The notes below the pieces were generated by a model. That model saw only the letters and a list, made by a program, of their open reading frames with translations, was not told where the DNA came from and searched no databases. The position numbers were made by a program, and so were the translations under genes. This document shows positions 47,540 to 59,060 of a stretch of 64,000 nt of DNA, in pieces. Numbering within the stretch: position 1 is the first letter of the stretch; every line of letters begins with the position of its first letter. Source of the DNA: Gnetum montanum (Eukaryota > Streptophyta > Gnetopsida > Gnetales > Gnetaceae); contig MNCI01009146.1 of assembly GCA_015680685.1 (NCBI GenBank), positions 489,881 to 553,880 of the forward strand, given 5' to 3'.

Positions 47540-48299
47540 TTATATACGTATTCCCCTTAAATGCAATGATTAATGACCTTTTAGTATGTTCATTGTTAAA
47601 CAATTTGTTTCAATTTTTAAATCTTTTAATTCTGGATGTACTTTATTTTATAATCGTTCAAAATGATCAAATTTCAACATAGGCAACTTTAGCCAAACAA
47701 ATAACAATGCAATAGCACATAATGGGGCAAAGAAATTCCAACCTTAAATATGTTAATTTACATCTATTAAGTGTAGCAGAATTAGATGTTCAATTATGGA
47801 ATCAAAAGAAATGCATCAAGAACACAAGAAAATATCCTAGGAAAGCATACAAAAACCTCAGCAACTGCTCTAGCTCCTAGGAAGCATTAGAAATCCAAGT
47901 ATTCTTTTCTTTTAGACTTATAGCAAGCTTAGATTAAACTTTCACTAGAAGAAAAGATTGCAACTAGAATTATGCCTCATATACCTTTGAGGATGTGATG
48001 TTGAAATAAGATGAGACCACACAAACATCCACTTATATAGTGTTCATAATGTCATGCTTTAGGTAAAAGCTAAATTATGAAGTTATAATCCATAATTAAT
48101 CATAGCCAAATTGGGTGTGAGAGATTACATATTCTTTTAGCATATTACATACTTTGGCTTTTATTATTTTTAGCCAACATGGAAATTGTTACAACATGAA
48201 GGTGTCTTAAACTTAAAGTTAACAATGCACCTAACAATTTACCAATCCAAATTAACATTTTGTTGGATTTTCCAATGTAGGAACCTTTTTTAGACAAAT
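47540..48299 (-). other. Probable copia 3' LTR / flank, no gene
   Basis: No coding signal. It lies directly downstream (minus sense) of copia RNase H, where the 3' LTR should be. I could not fix LTR ends because the partner LTR is lost. Text such as ttggattttccaa at 48,263 may be the LTR start. Confidence 0.4.
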
Positions 48300-48806
48300 C
48301 CTTCCTTTTTCAATTTCATCCCAAATAAAATGGTAATTTATATCAATGTTTTTGATCCTTGCATGGAACACATGATTCTTTGACAAGAAGATTGCACTTT
48401 AGTTATCACAAGAGATGTTTGCTTTCTTTTGTTCTTGCCCAAAATCTTTGACTAATTGTTGCCCAAAATCTTTGACTAATTGTTGTAGCCAAACTTTTTC
48501 TTTGCTTACTTGAGAAGCTACTACATACTCTGCCTTTGTTGTTGATAATGCATCACAACTTTTTCTTTTACTAATTCAGCTAAGCACACCTATGTTCATT
48601 TTAAAATATATCCACTTATGGATTTTTAGTGATCTAGATCACCTTCCCAATTTGCATCCACAAAAGCATGTAATCCAAAGGAACTTTTTAATAATAGATG
48701 GCAAAATTAACAATACCTTGAAGATACCTAAGAATTCTCTTAACATCCATCCAATGTTCCTTATTAGGATTTGACATAAACTTGGTCAGAACTCCCACTA
48801 CATCTA

Positions 48807-49056
48807 CAGTATTAGGCCTAGTACAAACCATTGCATACATGAGGCTACCTACAATATTATCATAGGGGATTTTGCTCATTTCCTCCATTTCTTCACCTAT
48901 TCTAGGGAATTGCTCCATTGATAATTTCATGCAGTATTAGGCCTAGTACAAACCATTGCATACATGAGGCTACCTACAATATTATCATAGGGGATTTTGC
49001 TCATTTCCTCCATTTCTTCACCTATTTTAGGGAATTGCTCCATTGATAATTTCATG
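48807..49056. repeat. 125-bp tandem duplication inside copia RT
   Basis: 48,807-48,931 and 48,932-49,056 differ at a single base (tattctaggg / tattttaggg). Confidence 0.85.
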
Positions 49057-49215
49057 CACACAGACAATGGAGTGTTTGTTGGCTTACATTTCTACATATT
49101 AAATTTTTCTAAAACTTTACTAGCATATGTAGATTGACCAAGCCATAACTTTTGATCTTTTATATCTTTTTTTAATTTCTATTCCCAAGATTTTTCTTTA
49201 TCTCAAGCTGAGATG

Positions 49216-49220
49216 ACAAC
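49216..49220. repeat. Target site duplication of element C, left copy
   Basis: ACAAC here and at 59,061-59,065, directly outside the LTRs. Confidence 0.92.
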
Positions 49221-49996
49221 TGATGAGTGGCGAGGTACACACTCAACCATATGAATACGAGCGTTACACGCACGATCCAGTCAAACTCCGCAAACTAAGT
49301 GCCTACACGCCTTATGGAACACTTAAGGTTAATCGTTTGTTGTCTTCCCAGACTNNNNNNNNNNNNNNNNNNNNNNNNNNNNNNNNNNNNNNNNNNNNNN
49401 NNNNNNNNNNNNNNNNNNNNNNNNNNNNNNNNNNNNNNNNNNNNNNNNNNNNNNNNNNNNNNNNNNNNNNNNNNNNNNNNNNNNNNNNNNNNNNNNNNNN
49501 NNNNNNNNNNNNNNNNNNNNNNNNNNNNNNNNNNNNNNNNNNNNNNNNNNNNNNNNNGGTCGTACTGAATGCACTTAACTAGGAGTGTTGAGGGTTGAGA
49601 GAGATTAATTAACTAATAAAGCATTTAAACAATTAACAATAATTAAAGTCCTAATTAGCTTAGTCCATGTACTGCAAGGTTTATCCAAAAATTTCGTCTT
49701 TATTTTCATAAACAAACTTGTGCTCAGGTACAATATTTGCTCGAATAAAGATCCATTCACTTTGGGACTCCTACTGTGGGCACATGGAAATTATTCTATC
49801 TTTGGAGAGTTAAAACTGCCAGAGTTTTGTTAAGGGTCTAGATCTACATGGAGAAATAATGGAGAGCCGCCTCTTATTTATAAATTTGGTGATGCACTAC
49901 GATATCACGTACGCGATATCGCGGGAGAAGACGCAATATCACATGGGATACATCGTGTACAAGATATTGCGGCCCATGCGATATCGTGTCCCATCA
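49221..49996 (-). repeat. 3' LTR of element C
   Basis: TGATGAGTGG...CCCATCA. Partner of 58,228-59,060. Contains the N run. Filling it from the partner (256 missing bases) gives about 829 bases, as expected. Confidence 0.92.
49355..49557. other. Assembly gap (203 N)
   Basis: By comparison with the partner LTR the missing sequence is about 256 bases, so the gap size is an estimate. Confidence 0.95.
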
Positions 49997-50005
49997 TACC
50001 CCCAT
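49997..50005 (-). promoter_or_regulatory. Polypurine tract of element C
   Basis: The minus strand reads ttcagtcatgggggta directly before the LTR start TGATG. Confidence 0.8.
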
Positions 50006-51837
50006 GACTGAATAAAAACTCGTCCTCAAGTTCCTTACAAAATATTGGGAAGGTATGGGATTATTGACTTGAATGGAACTAATGGTGAATGGGACGACAT
50101 GTGAACGGATCATCATTACAGAACATGACAAAACTAGTGTTCACGACAACAAGAGTGAACACTTTATACATTTGACATTAGGCCTTATTTGGCATCTGAG
50201 AGAGAAGATAGAAGAGAGAAGAAGTTTGCTGCTGCTAACACTAAGTTTGCACCTTTCGTTGTCTATCCATAAGCGCGTCATCAATCTTGTTCCTTGCATG
50301 ATTGCTTTAGCATCGATCCATTCCGAGTGTTTCCTCCAGAGCCAATCCATTATTGCATGGTTACCATCTGCACACATAACACAGTCTTATATTAGCAAGG
50401 GTAAATGAATCATAATGCAGTTGATACCTTGCTTTGGTGAAAGGTCCATTGGCTGAGTTGTAGTATGGTTGATTGCAGATTCTGGAGATATAATATGGGT
50501 GACTACTAAAGGTGTAGGGGTTAGGAAAAAATCAAAAAAATTGGGTTAAGACCCCCATGACTAAGAGCGAACCTCTAGTAGTGATAGAATGGAGAAATAA
50601 AAGGAATAAAAAATATGGAAAAAGAGACAACTATAACGTCGATGAAATGGATGTCACGATGGAAATGAACAATAGAGAGTTGATTGTAAAATTTTTTTAA
50701 GGGAAAGAAATCAACTGATGCACCAAAGAGGAATGCCAGTGGGTCCTCCCCAAAGTAGGCTCATGCCCTTAATGCCCTAACAAACCCACATTCAAAGAGT
50801 CTGCAGGCTTTGGGAATGTCGTTTGGAAACAAGAGTTAAATTCTTAACCACAAGAATTTACCAAAAAGAAAACAATGCATCAACCAAAATATACACTAAT
50901 GATACAATTGGAAATGAGGTGAACAATGGAGAAAGAATGATGAAAAGAAGAGAATGGAATGGAGTCTCAAGGACAAGGTGGTGTACAGCCCCTTGTGTGT
51001 TTAATAATTAATGTGACTTGGTAGATCCCATTTCAAGTCTGGCCTCAACAAACCACATCTAGTGACTTCGCATTAATACATATGGCCAATCCATCCACCA
51101 TTCAAAGAGCAACCACCATTCCGACGAAACGAATGATGAGAAGGTAGGAAGCGAGAAGGGCCTTAGTTAGAGGAAACATGTTTATTTTAGTTCCATAACC
51201 AGTGCTTGTAGTCTAAATGTTTATTTTGTCTAAGGGGTGTGCTTTGAATTTCCATTGTTTTTTTTTGTTTCGTGGGAACCACACCATGCAAAGACTTATT
51301 ATTATTATTTTCTTAGCTTCCCGATATTGGAGTAACATTGGAACAGTAAGAAAACTCAAGAAGAAAACATCCAAGCACCCAAGAGAATGGCCAACACAAA
51401 TGCATCAAGTTCTCTTGAAGCCACACCCTTTGCAATCCTTGAGTCCTTCCTTTGTTTGAGAAATGCCCAGTCACCGATTCGTTGAAAGTTCTTATTATGA
51501 AAGGGATTGTACATTTCCAAGCTGAGAGAGACCATAGAAATTTATGGATGTATAGATGAAGTGAACTCATTGCCTGTTATATCAAAAGAACCATACCTTA
51601 GTATCAACATCGTAACTTAAAGGTAAAAACCAAACATTAGCAATCAATAGAAAATAGTTCATACCATCATTAAGAGCACTTATTAGGTGACAAGCTTAAC
51701 AAAATGGATAAGACACACACAAAAATAAAAGAAAAAGTATAAACGATGTTGTAAAATAAAAACAAAAAAATTTGAAGAAATTGTAAAACAAAAATGTGTA
51801 AAACAAAAATCTAAAAATAACTGAGGGTCTCAATTGA
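50006..51837 (-). other. Noncoding 3' region of element C
   Basis: No ORF. A further PPT-like cttagtcatgggggt lies at 50,551-50,560. The right part (50,720-51,837) aligns with the post-pol regions of elements A and B. The aORF present there is absent here. Confidence 0.6.
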
Positions 51838-53255
51838 TTAGCATAGGTGGCCATCTCCCCCACGAATGAATTGAAAGGGAGAGATTCGAAATAAGAAGCG
51901 TGGTTGTCTGCTATCAGAGGTGTAATTTGTACTAGCTATTCTTGGTTCATGGAAGGGTTTGGTTTGTTGCACATTGATCAATAATCTCCTATCAGGGCTT
52001 TCAGGCTTGTATATTGTCATGGCTTTCGAGGGAAATGTCGTATGAATAATGTAAGGTCCTTTCCACAATGTTTGAAATTCCGTGCATTGTGGTGCATGCG
52101 TGGGGTTCTAGTAAAGGACCTTGTCTCCTGGTTGGTACTTAACCTTTCAAATTCTTAAGTAATGACGTTGCTTGTTATGTGCCTTGTGCAACTCATTTGA
52201 TGATAGAGTAATCAATCTATTCTTGTCTAGCACATTTAGAGTTGTCAATCTTTGTTTTTGTGCTAGGTTGAGATCAAGGTGGAGGTCACATTCCATTGAG
52301 AGTGTACGGAGCTCAGTTTGTATTGGGAGCTTTGGAAGTTTTCTATATACTAACTCATAGGGAGAGTAGCCTGTAGGGAGTTTCCAAGTGAAGCGGTAAG
52401 CCCAAAGAGCGTCATTTAGTTTCGTGCTCCAATCTCACCTAAGTTTGATAATTGTTCTTGTTAATATTCTCATAATCTCCTGATTAGTAACCTCGGCTTG
52501 GCCATTAGCTTGGGGGTGATAAGGTGTGGTCAATTTATGTTCAACCCTTAAGCGTTGTATCAACTTGCGAAAGGTTGCACCCGTAAAGTGTGTTCCATTA
52601 TCAGAGATGAGTGCATGCGACACACCAAACCTGTTTACAATTTGTTGTTGTACAAATTATGCAGCCATAGACGATGTGCAGTCTGTTACAACAACTTCTT
52701 TAGCCCATTTGGTTGAATAGTCAACAGCAACAATGATATAGACTTTTCCATTGGACATCGGTGTAATGGGCCCCATAAAATCTATTCCCCAAATGTCAAA
52801 GGATTCCAAAGGTTGAATCCATTGTTGCGGACCCTCCATTCTAGTAGTCATTCCACCATCACGTTGATAGTGCTCACAAGATTGGACAAATTGATGGACA
52901 TCTTGAAATAGCATTAGCCAGTAATATCCTGCAAGAAGGATCTTAATGGCCATTCATCTCCCTGCATAGTGGCCCCCACAGGGGCCCTCATGAGCATCTT
53001 GGAGAACTCTTAATTGATCCTCATCGGGCACACACCATCAAACCAAGCCATCAGGATAGACTTTATAGAGTTCTCCCTTGATTTCCATGAAGTACTTGGT
53101 TTGTGAAGAAACTGTTGCTTCTTCCTAAAGTCCAACCCCTGTGGTGTTTGTTGGGAAAGGAGATAAGTGAGAATGCTACTATACCAATTCGTGCTCATGG
53201 GTTGGTTATTCACTACACCAAAAAAGAGGGTTTCATCAGGAAAATAATCAGATAT
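51838..53255 (-). pseudogene. Integrase of element C (near-complete, broken)
   Basis: Minus strand: H2C2 part (DAHEGPCGGHYAGR; CEHYQRDGG, where one Cys reads Tyr), core with GIDFMGPITPM, ISDNGTHFTGATF, NGQAEVTNQEI (all three DDE residues kept), PTGYSPYELVYRKLP, and the C-terminal LWKGPYIIHTTFPSKAM (GPY/F-like module). It ends FIRGGDGHLC at 51,838, where the codons for GGDGH are also the second PPT-like tract. Stops occur at several Gln or Trp positions. Confidence 0.88.
51851..51863 (-). promoter_or_regulatory. Polypurine-tract-like site overlapping the end of element C pol
   Basis: The minus strand reads cgtgggggagatggcc. The same site, in the same place, occurs in A, B and D. Confidence 0.5.
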
Positions 53256-53720
53256 GGCATATTCATCCTCTTTGTTGTCCCAACGCAACTGAGATAAGTG
53301 ATCTGCAACTACATTCTCAATGCCTTTTTGATCTACTATCGTTAGATCGAACTCCTGAAGGATTACCAGCCAACGTATAATACGAGGGCTAACCGTTGGC
53401 TTGTTCATGAGGAACCTAATTACACTATGATCTATATGAATGTACACGTTGTAACCTAACACATAGTGCCTAAATTTATCTAGTGCAAACACTATAGCTA
53501 TTAATTCCTTTTCTGTAGTTGTGTAGTTGAGTTGTGCATTGGAAATACTCTTACTTGCACAGTGGATGTAATAAGGGCGTTTTTGTTCATCTAACTGTGT
53601 CAGTACAGCTCCTAAAGCATAATTAGATGTGTTGGTCATTATATGGAATGGTTTGGACCAGTCAAGGACTTGTAGAATAGGAATTTTCACAAGCCTTTAT
53701 TTTAGAGTTTGGAATGCTCG
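53256..53720 (-). pseudogene. RNase H of element C (nearly intact)
   Basis: 53,010-53,690 is one open frame. HIMTNTSNYALGAVLTQLDE, ASKSISNAQLNYTTTEKEL, VYIHIDHSVIRFLMN and GIENVVADHLSQL are the RNase H blocks. The first catalytic Asp (CDASD in active relatives) reads Asn (TNTSN), the other acidic residues are kept. It follows RT and runs into integrase. Confidence 0.88.
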
Positions 53721-54930
53721 TTCACATTCCCTGGTCCATTCGAATGGTGCATCCTTTTTTATTAATTCTACTAACGATTTGGAAATCTTAGAGAAGTTTT
53801 CAATGAATCTCCAGTAGTAGCTAGTATGTCCAAGGAATGATCGAATATCTTTGACAGTTTTTGGTTATTGGGTGATTCCTTAGATGACCTTAATTTTTTT
53901 CGGGTCTACCTCTATTCCTGACTATGAAATTTTATGCCCTAGTACTATGCCCTCTTGAACCATCAAATGGCTTTCTTGCTAGTTGAGCTTTAGGTTGGTT
54001 TCAATGCATTATTTTAGCACTTTCTCTAATCGGTCCAGGGCTTGATCAAAGCTTGTCCCATATGTGGAGAAGTCATCCATAAATATTTCTACTCTGTTCC
54101 CTATCTGCTATTGGAAAATTCTTAGAACTAAACGTTGAAACGTGACATGAGCATTGCACAAGCCAAATGGCATTTGTTTATATGCGAACGTTCCCCAAGG
54201 ACTGGTGAACGTTGTTTTGGCTTGGTCTTCTAGCATGATCTGTATTTGGTTGTACCCACTATAACCATCTAGAAAACTGTAGTAGAGATACCCCGCTATG
54301 GTGTCTAAGACTTGGTCAACAAATGGTAACAGAAAGTGATCCTTGAATGTTGCCATGTTCAGTAGCCTAAAATCTATACACATCCTCCATTTGCCTTCTT
54401 TTTTAGGCACAATGACTAGAGGACGAACCCATTCACTATCCGAAATGGGGTATATGAACCCAGCCTTAAGAAGTTGCTTTATCTCTTCTTTTACTATCTG
54501 TTTAAACTTCGAGTTCAAGTGCCTCTACAGTTGTTTTCGAAGCTTCATGGAGGGGTCTGTGTAAATCCTATGCTGGCATATCCTAGGATCTATTCCAGTT
54601 AATTCAAGGTATGAATAGGCAAAGGTTGTTGACCATTTATTTATCACCTTTAGTAATCTCTCTTTTTGCTTGAGAACAAGCTTCACATTAATGATTACTG
54701 ATTTTCCATTTTCAAGGGTCATGTATTCCAAACTAGTGGGTAATGGTTTTAAATCTAGGGGCTCTTGTCTAAATTTCTCAGGAATCCCCAACTTCCCCCA
54801 ATTAATGTTTTCAAAGTTAAGGCCTGGAAGTTGGCAACGAACTTGCTCTAGTATTTCTATGATTTCAATGTAAGCACTAGTTATCCCCTCAGTTAGTTCC
54901 ATGCATGTTATTGAGTTGCTTTCTTGATCA
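53721..54930 (-). pseudogene. Reverse transcriptase of element C (broken)
   Basis: 54,108-54,518 is an open stretch: IKQLLKAGFIYPISDSEWVRP, KEGKWRMCIDFRLLN, FLDGYSGYNQI, FTSPWGTFAYKQMPFGLCNA. Then come VEIFMDDFST (catalytic FxDD, 54,068-54,098) and the thumb/connection SFLGHTSYYWRFIENFSKI (about 53,800-53,860). The N-terminal linker 54,525-54,935 (LPTSLEYMTLENGK, WSTTFAYSYLELTGIDP) is typical of Athila pol. Stop codons at Gln, Trp and Arg positions prevent full translation. Confidence 0.9.
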
Positions 54931-55560
54931 GCCATCAGCCACTGGGTGTCTTCCTGTCGTGTAGTTGCTGCATATAGGCACTTTTGTATATTAATTTCTT
55001 GTGCACACCGATTGTATGTAGGTAATGTTAAACTTCACATAACCCATGATTTCTGCACGCAATGGCACCCTGTGTCACTGTACGTGATGCATGGAATTTT
55101 CTTCTTCTTGATCTTTCCAAAGGGGTTCTTCTTGGATATTTCCAGGGAAAGATCGCAGATCCCTAGGCATGCATCTATAGTGCTCAACCATGCTCTTCCC
55201 ATTATTATTGGAAAGTCCCCCTTATCGTTGTTTACCTGAATCACTAGGAAATTAGATGGATATGACCAACCACTCACAATGGTAACGATGTCCTCCACCA
55301 GTCCTAAGGGGACAGTGATGGACTAGTCGGCTAGCTTAAGTTGAATATTACTCTTCTTTAGTGGAGGTAGGTTCCAGGCTTTGTACATCTTCTGTGATAT
55401 TAAGTTGGCTTCGGAACCTGAGTCCAGAAGGGCTTTACGTGGTTCATTCCTACCGACTTGGAGGTAGATTAGAGGACTTCCAAGTTCAGAGAATTTCCTA
55501 GGAAGGTGGCCCAGCTTGATCCAATCAGTGACGATATGTGTCAACATAACCATGTGCGTT
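54931..55560 (-). pseudogene. Aspartic protease of element C
   Basis: KALLDSGSEANLISQKMYKAWN (active site DSGS intact, about 55,400-55,440), then PLGLVEDIVTIVSGWSYP and DFPIIMGRAWLSTIDACLG (55,035-55,298). One stop near 55,323 separates the two halves, at a Gln-type codon. Confidence 0.88.
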
Positions 55561-58083
55561 GAGCTCGATTTTTGGGTCGAAGAAGGTCCCGAAACTTTAT
55601 TTGGTATGGAGGTGTTTAGATGTTCAACCGCTTATGAGGGTGAGGACTTAGTTGGATTGTTGGTTCTGAAGAAAGGTCTTTTCGGCATAAGATTGTCAGA
55701 ACTAACTAGGATTTGAGGATTTGAAGCCCTCATGACATTGGGTTGTTGCAATTGAGTGGGAGATACCCTTTGCATTGTTGGAGCAGTTGGTTGTGGAGCT
55801 ACCAGTGTAAAAGATGCGGATGGATTCGAAGGATGGTATGCATGTGGTGTATCTCCCATAGGAGAAGGAGTCCTAAAATACTCCTGAACTTGGTAGTGAT
55901 GTCGTGGTGTCGCATGACCTACAGAGTCAGGTGGAGAGGCTGGCTACTGCACGTAGTAGCCATATGGATCTGGTTGCCGGTAAGGGTATTGTTGTCTAGG
56001 TGGTGGCATCCCCCATGATTGTGGGTGTTGCCACTACTGGTGTTGCCCGACAGGTTGTGGCGGAGTTCCACTTGGATAATATGTTAACGATTGGTGGAAC
56101 TGTCTTGGGTTACCTTGGTGATAAGGTAACCTTCGGGGTGCTTGTCATTTGTTAAGTCTTGGGTTGAGTGCATACACCCCGGACTCTTGCAGATGTGAGA
56201 TTATTGGGCAACATCCTTTAGGATGGTCATATTGGTAGATCTCACATGCACCATCATTGTCCGTGTTAGAATCCACAACCTCATTGGCGATAGTCATTTT
56301 TACCCCTGTTACATGCATGGTCTGAATCTCTCCGCTTTTTATTATCATGATTACTACTTCGCTCCTCCTTAGACTCCTCTACGATTTTTAGGATAGTTTC
56401 AATTTTACTATCTAAGGAGCTCCATATTTGATCTACCTTAGCTAACACTTCCGTTATTAATTTCTGAAGTGGCAAGGTTTTTCTATTTGCCAACTCTTTG
56501 AGTGGTGACTCATCCTCTTTCTCGCAGAATCTCACTTCCCTCTTTCGGAGGGAAGGATCGTGGTTGTACTCTTTTGCGCTTTCTCTTTTCCATAGCTCCC
56601 CTTATTCTTTAGCTACTTGCTCCAACAATCTATGAACTTCGTGGGACCTAATTTAAATAATCTCTCTTGGGCATATGTCCCAAGGGTTCTCCTAGTTTCA
56701 TGTCTTAGCCCATCTACGAGGTGGCGGAGTTGATCTCGTTGTGCATAACCATGGCTTGGATAGTGATGTAGCAATGCATAATATCAGCCCATGGTAGCAT
56801 CCAAGGGTTCATGAGTACCCTGTTTCCATCTTTGGATCTGCTTACGCAAGTTGGACACTTGGGAATACATTTGATATTTATCATTAAATAGTTCAAACAT
56901 CGTACTCCACCTCCTAATGGTTTCTGGTTCTAGGGACCGGTACCAACTCTCTACTTCTTTTATGAGTATCCTAGGGAACAAATTTAACTTCTGCCACTTA
57001 TTTTTGATATTCTTCAAGGCACAGGCATCATGGAATTCCTGTAAGTGGTTCTACAGATCAGCGTTGTATCCCCCCTCAAATCGGGGGATATTATTCATGT
57101 CAAGTCTTTTGATCCAGATATCTTTTTGATGCCTTGTAGGTATTCTCACAGCCTCCGTAATGTCTAACATACTCCAGGTTGCTAGTAGGGGTTTGTCATG
57201 ATCATCTCTCTCATGACATCTATGATGCCTATGTGGTTCCCTACTTTCCCTTCTACCATGCTTTAATTCTCTAGATTGCCCTCATCCTCGCTCTGGACTC
57301 TCTCATCGAAGGTTCTCATTTTGCTTATCCTTACCCTTGTCCTCACGGTTGTGCTCTTTGTGACTACGTCATGATGTGGAAGGAGAGGGTGAATGATGCG
57401 ATGAAGGGGAAGAAGAAGGAGAACCATCGCCATGACGATGTTCCTTACCTTCTCTTCGGTGGCTACGACCCCGATTGTGATGACGATCTGAACGTCCATC
57501 CTTATCATTTGTTTATGTTTCCTCATTGAACATGTGGTATTTGTGGGTATCAGAACTAGGGTTGTGTATCGTGGAGCGAAGGTTCTGATACATCACCTCC
57601 TCACTCTTGTTAGGATGGGGAACATCATTTTGTGGAGAACCTATTGAGATAGGTTCATCACCCTTAACTTCTCTTATGATAGGCGAAGCATTGCGGGGTC
57701 CCTTGCCCTTCAAACATGTGTGATAACTCTCCTGCCGCAAGTCCCTTAGACGTTGCACTGCTGTGGGATGGTAATCCCTTGTGTCATAATCTTTTGCAAT
57801 GTATTCAACGTATAATTCCATCATGCCTATCTGTGCAAGAGCATGAAGGAGCATGGTAGTCCCGATCTAGGGGTAACACTATGTTACCTTGCAGGTCTCT
57901 CCAATGCAATTGTTCATCTTGATGGAGGATAAAGGTAAAATTGGGTATATACTCATCGTGATGAGTATACACTACCTGATGCTGTTGAGGAACTGGTGGA
58001 TCATGGTTACGTATGTTAGACTGCCGACGGTCTCTTGTGTGATCCCTAGGTGGTGAAGTGCTTTTATGAGAAGAAAAAGACAT
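55561..58083 (-). pseudogene. Gag of element C (broken)
   Basis: From ATG 58,083: MSFSSHKSTSPPRDH, VVYTHHDEYIPNFTFILHQDEQLHWRDLQGN; then a linker to 57,513; a His/Arg/Ser-rich segment (57,270-57,490); the capsid-type gag domain (56,700-57,070; FHDACALKNIKNKW, WYRSLEPETIRRWSTMFELF, THEPLDATMG); a Lys/Glu-rich helical region (56,281-56,535); a zinc-knuckle-like CEIYQYDHPKGCCP (56,195-56,235; the second Cys reads Tyr); and a Pro/Gln-rich tail before protease. Several frameshifts and stops. Confidence 0.85.
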
Positions 58084-58208
58084 TGTTATCTTGTTGGTGT
58101 GCTATTGACCATTGTTTAATTTTCTTTTGATTAACCCTAAGGGTTTGTTTAAGCTTCCCAATGATGTGGATGATTTTCTATGTTCTACTTAGCACACAAA
58201 CAACTTAC

Positions 58209-58226
58209 TCCCTGGCAACGGTGCCA
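58209..58226 (-). other. Primer binding site, tRNA-Asp type (element C)
   Basis: The minus strand reads TGGCACCGTTGCCAGGGA one base inside the 5' LTR, two mismatches from the tRNA-Asp 3'-end complement TGGCGCCGTTGCCGGGGA. Confidence 0.8.
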
Positions 58227-58227
58227 A

Positions 58228-59060
58228 TGATGAGTGGCGAGGTACCCCTACACTCAACCATACGAATACGAGCGTTACACATGCGATTCGGTTGAAGTTC
58301 GCAGACTAAGTGCCTACACGCCTTATGGAACACTTAAGGTTAATCGCTCGTTGTCTTCCCAGACTTACTTGTATTTGTCACGGTTGTATGGTTAAGTAAG
58401 TCTGAGGTATGTGATTTTTATATCTTTTATCTTTTATCGCCTATGCTAATGAGGGAAAGGGTGAAGAGATTAAGTAACTAACTTTAATAAACTAAGTTCT
58501 AATGCCTAGCATTAGTATTCGTTCCCACTTACCGTTCACACCCTGAACCAATGCAACCTTCTCGGATTACCAAACGCTATTCATTACTGGGATTACCAAG
58601 TGTAATGCACGTGCTTGAAGTAATTGTACTGAATGCATTTAACTAGGAGTGTTGAGGGTTGAGAGAGATTAATTAACTAATAAATCATTTAAACAATTAA
58701 CAATAATTAAATTCCTAATTAGCTTAGTCCATGCATTGCAAGGTTTATCCAAAAAGTTCATTTTTATTTCCGTATACAAACTTGTGCTCAGGTATAATAT
58801 TTTCTCGAATAAAGATCCGTTCACTTTAGGACTTCTACTATGGGCACATGGAAATTATTCTATCTCTGGAATGGTAAAACTACCAGAGTTTCACTAAGTG
58901 TCTAGATCTAGATGGAAAAACAAGGGAGAGCCACCTCTTATTTATAGATTTGGCGATGCACTGTGATATCACGTACGTGATATTGCAGGAGAAGACGTGA
59001 TATCGTGTATGATACATCGCATACGCGATATCGTGGTAGATGCGATATCATGTCCCATCA
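58228..59060 (-). repeat. 5' LTR of element C
   Basis: 833 bases, TGATGAGTGG...CCCATCA. A TATA-like CTATAAATAAGAGG (minus strand) is near 58,937-58,950. U3 (58,955-59,050) consists of GCGATATCGC / GTACGTGATATC palindromes. Confidence 0.92.

Larger units (their letters stand above)
48300..49220 (-). pseudogene. Copia RT C-terminus and RNase H, left half of a split element
   Basis: The minus strand encodes KIPYDNIVGSLMYAMVCTRPN, NKEHWMDVKRILRYLQG (48,688-48,930), then DANWE..DLDHSKS-like and RNase H remnants (AEYVVAS-like, VKDFGQ, FHARIKNIDI; 48,300-48,680). This is the end of a Ty1-copia polyprotein. Its beginning is at 59,066-59,793, on the far side of element C. A 125-bp tandem duplication (48,807-49,056) and a 24-bp one (48,436-48,484) break the frame. 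Confidence 0.85.
49221..59060 (-). mobile_element. Athila/Tat-like retrotransposon, element C (complete, 9,840 bp)
   Basis: LTRs at 49,221-49,996 (with an N gap) and 58,228-59,060, TSD ACAAC, PBS next to the right LTR, PPT next to the left. Gag, protease, RT, RNase H and integrase lie between, on the minus strand. It has no additional ORF: only about 1.8 kb of noncoding sequence separates pol from the 3' LTR. It is inserted into a copia element, whose RT resumes on each side. Best-preserved copy in the window, but still has stops. Confidence 0.93.

Noticed and set aside
50073-50408. 111-codon plus-strand ORF inside element C
   Set aside because: Antisense to the element in its noncoding 3' region, overlapped by an opposite-strand ORF, no motif, absent from A and B.
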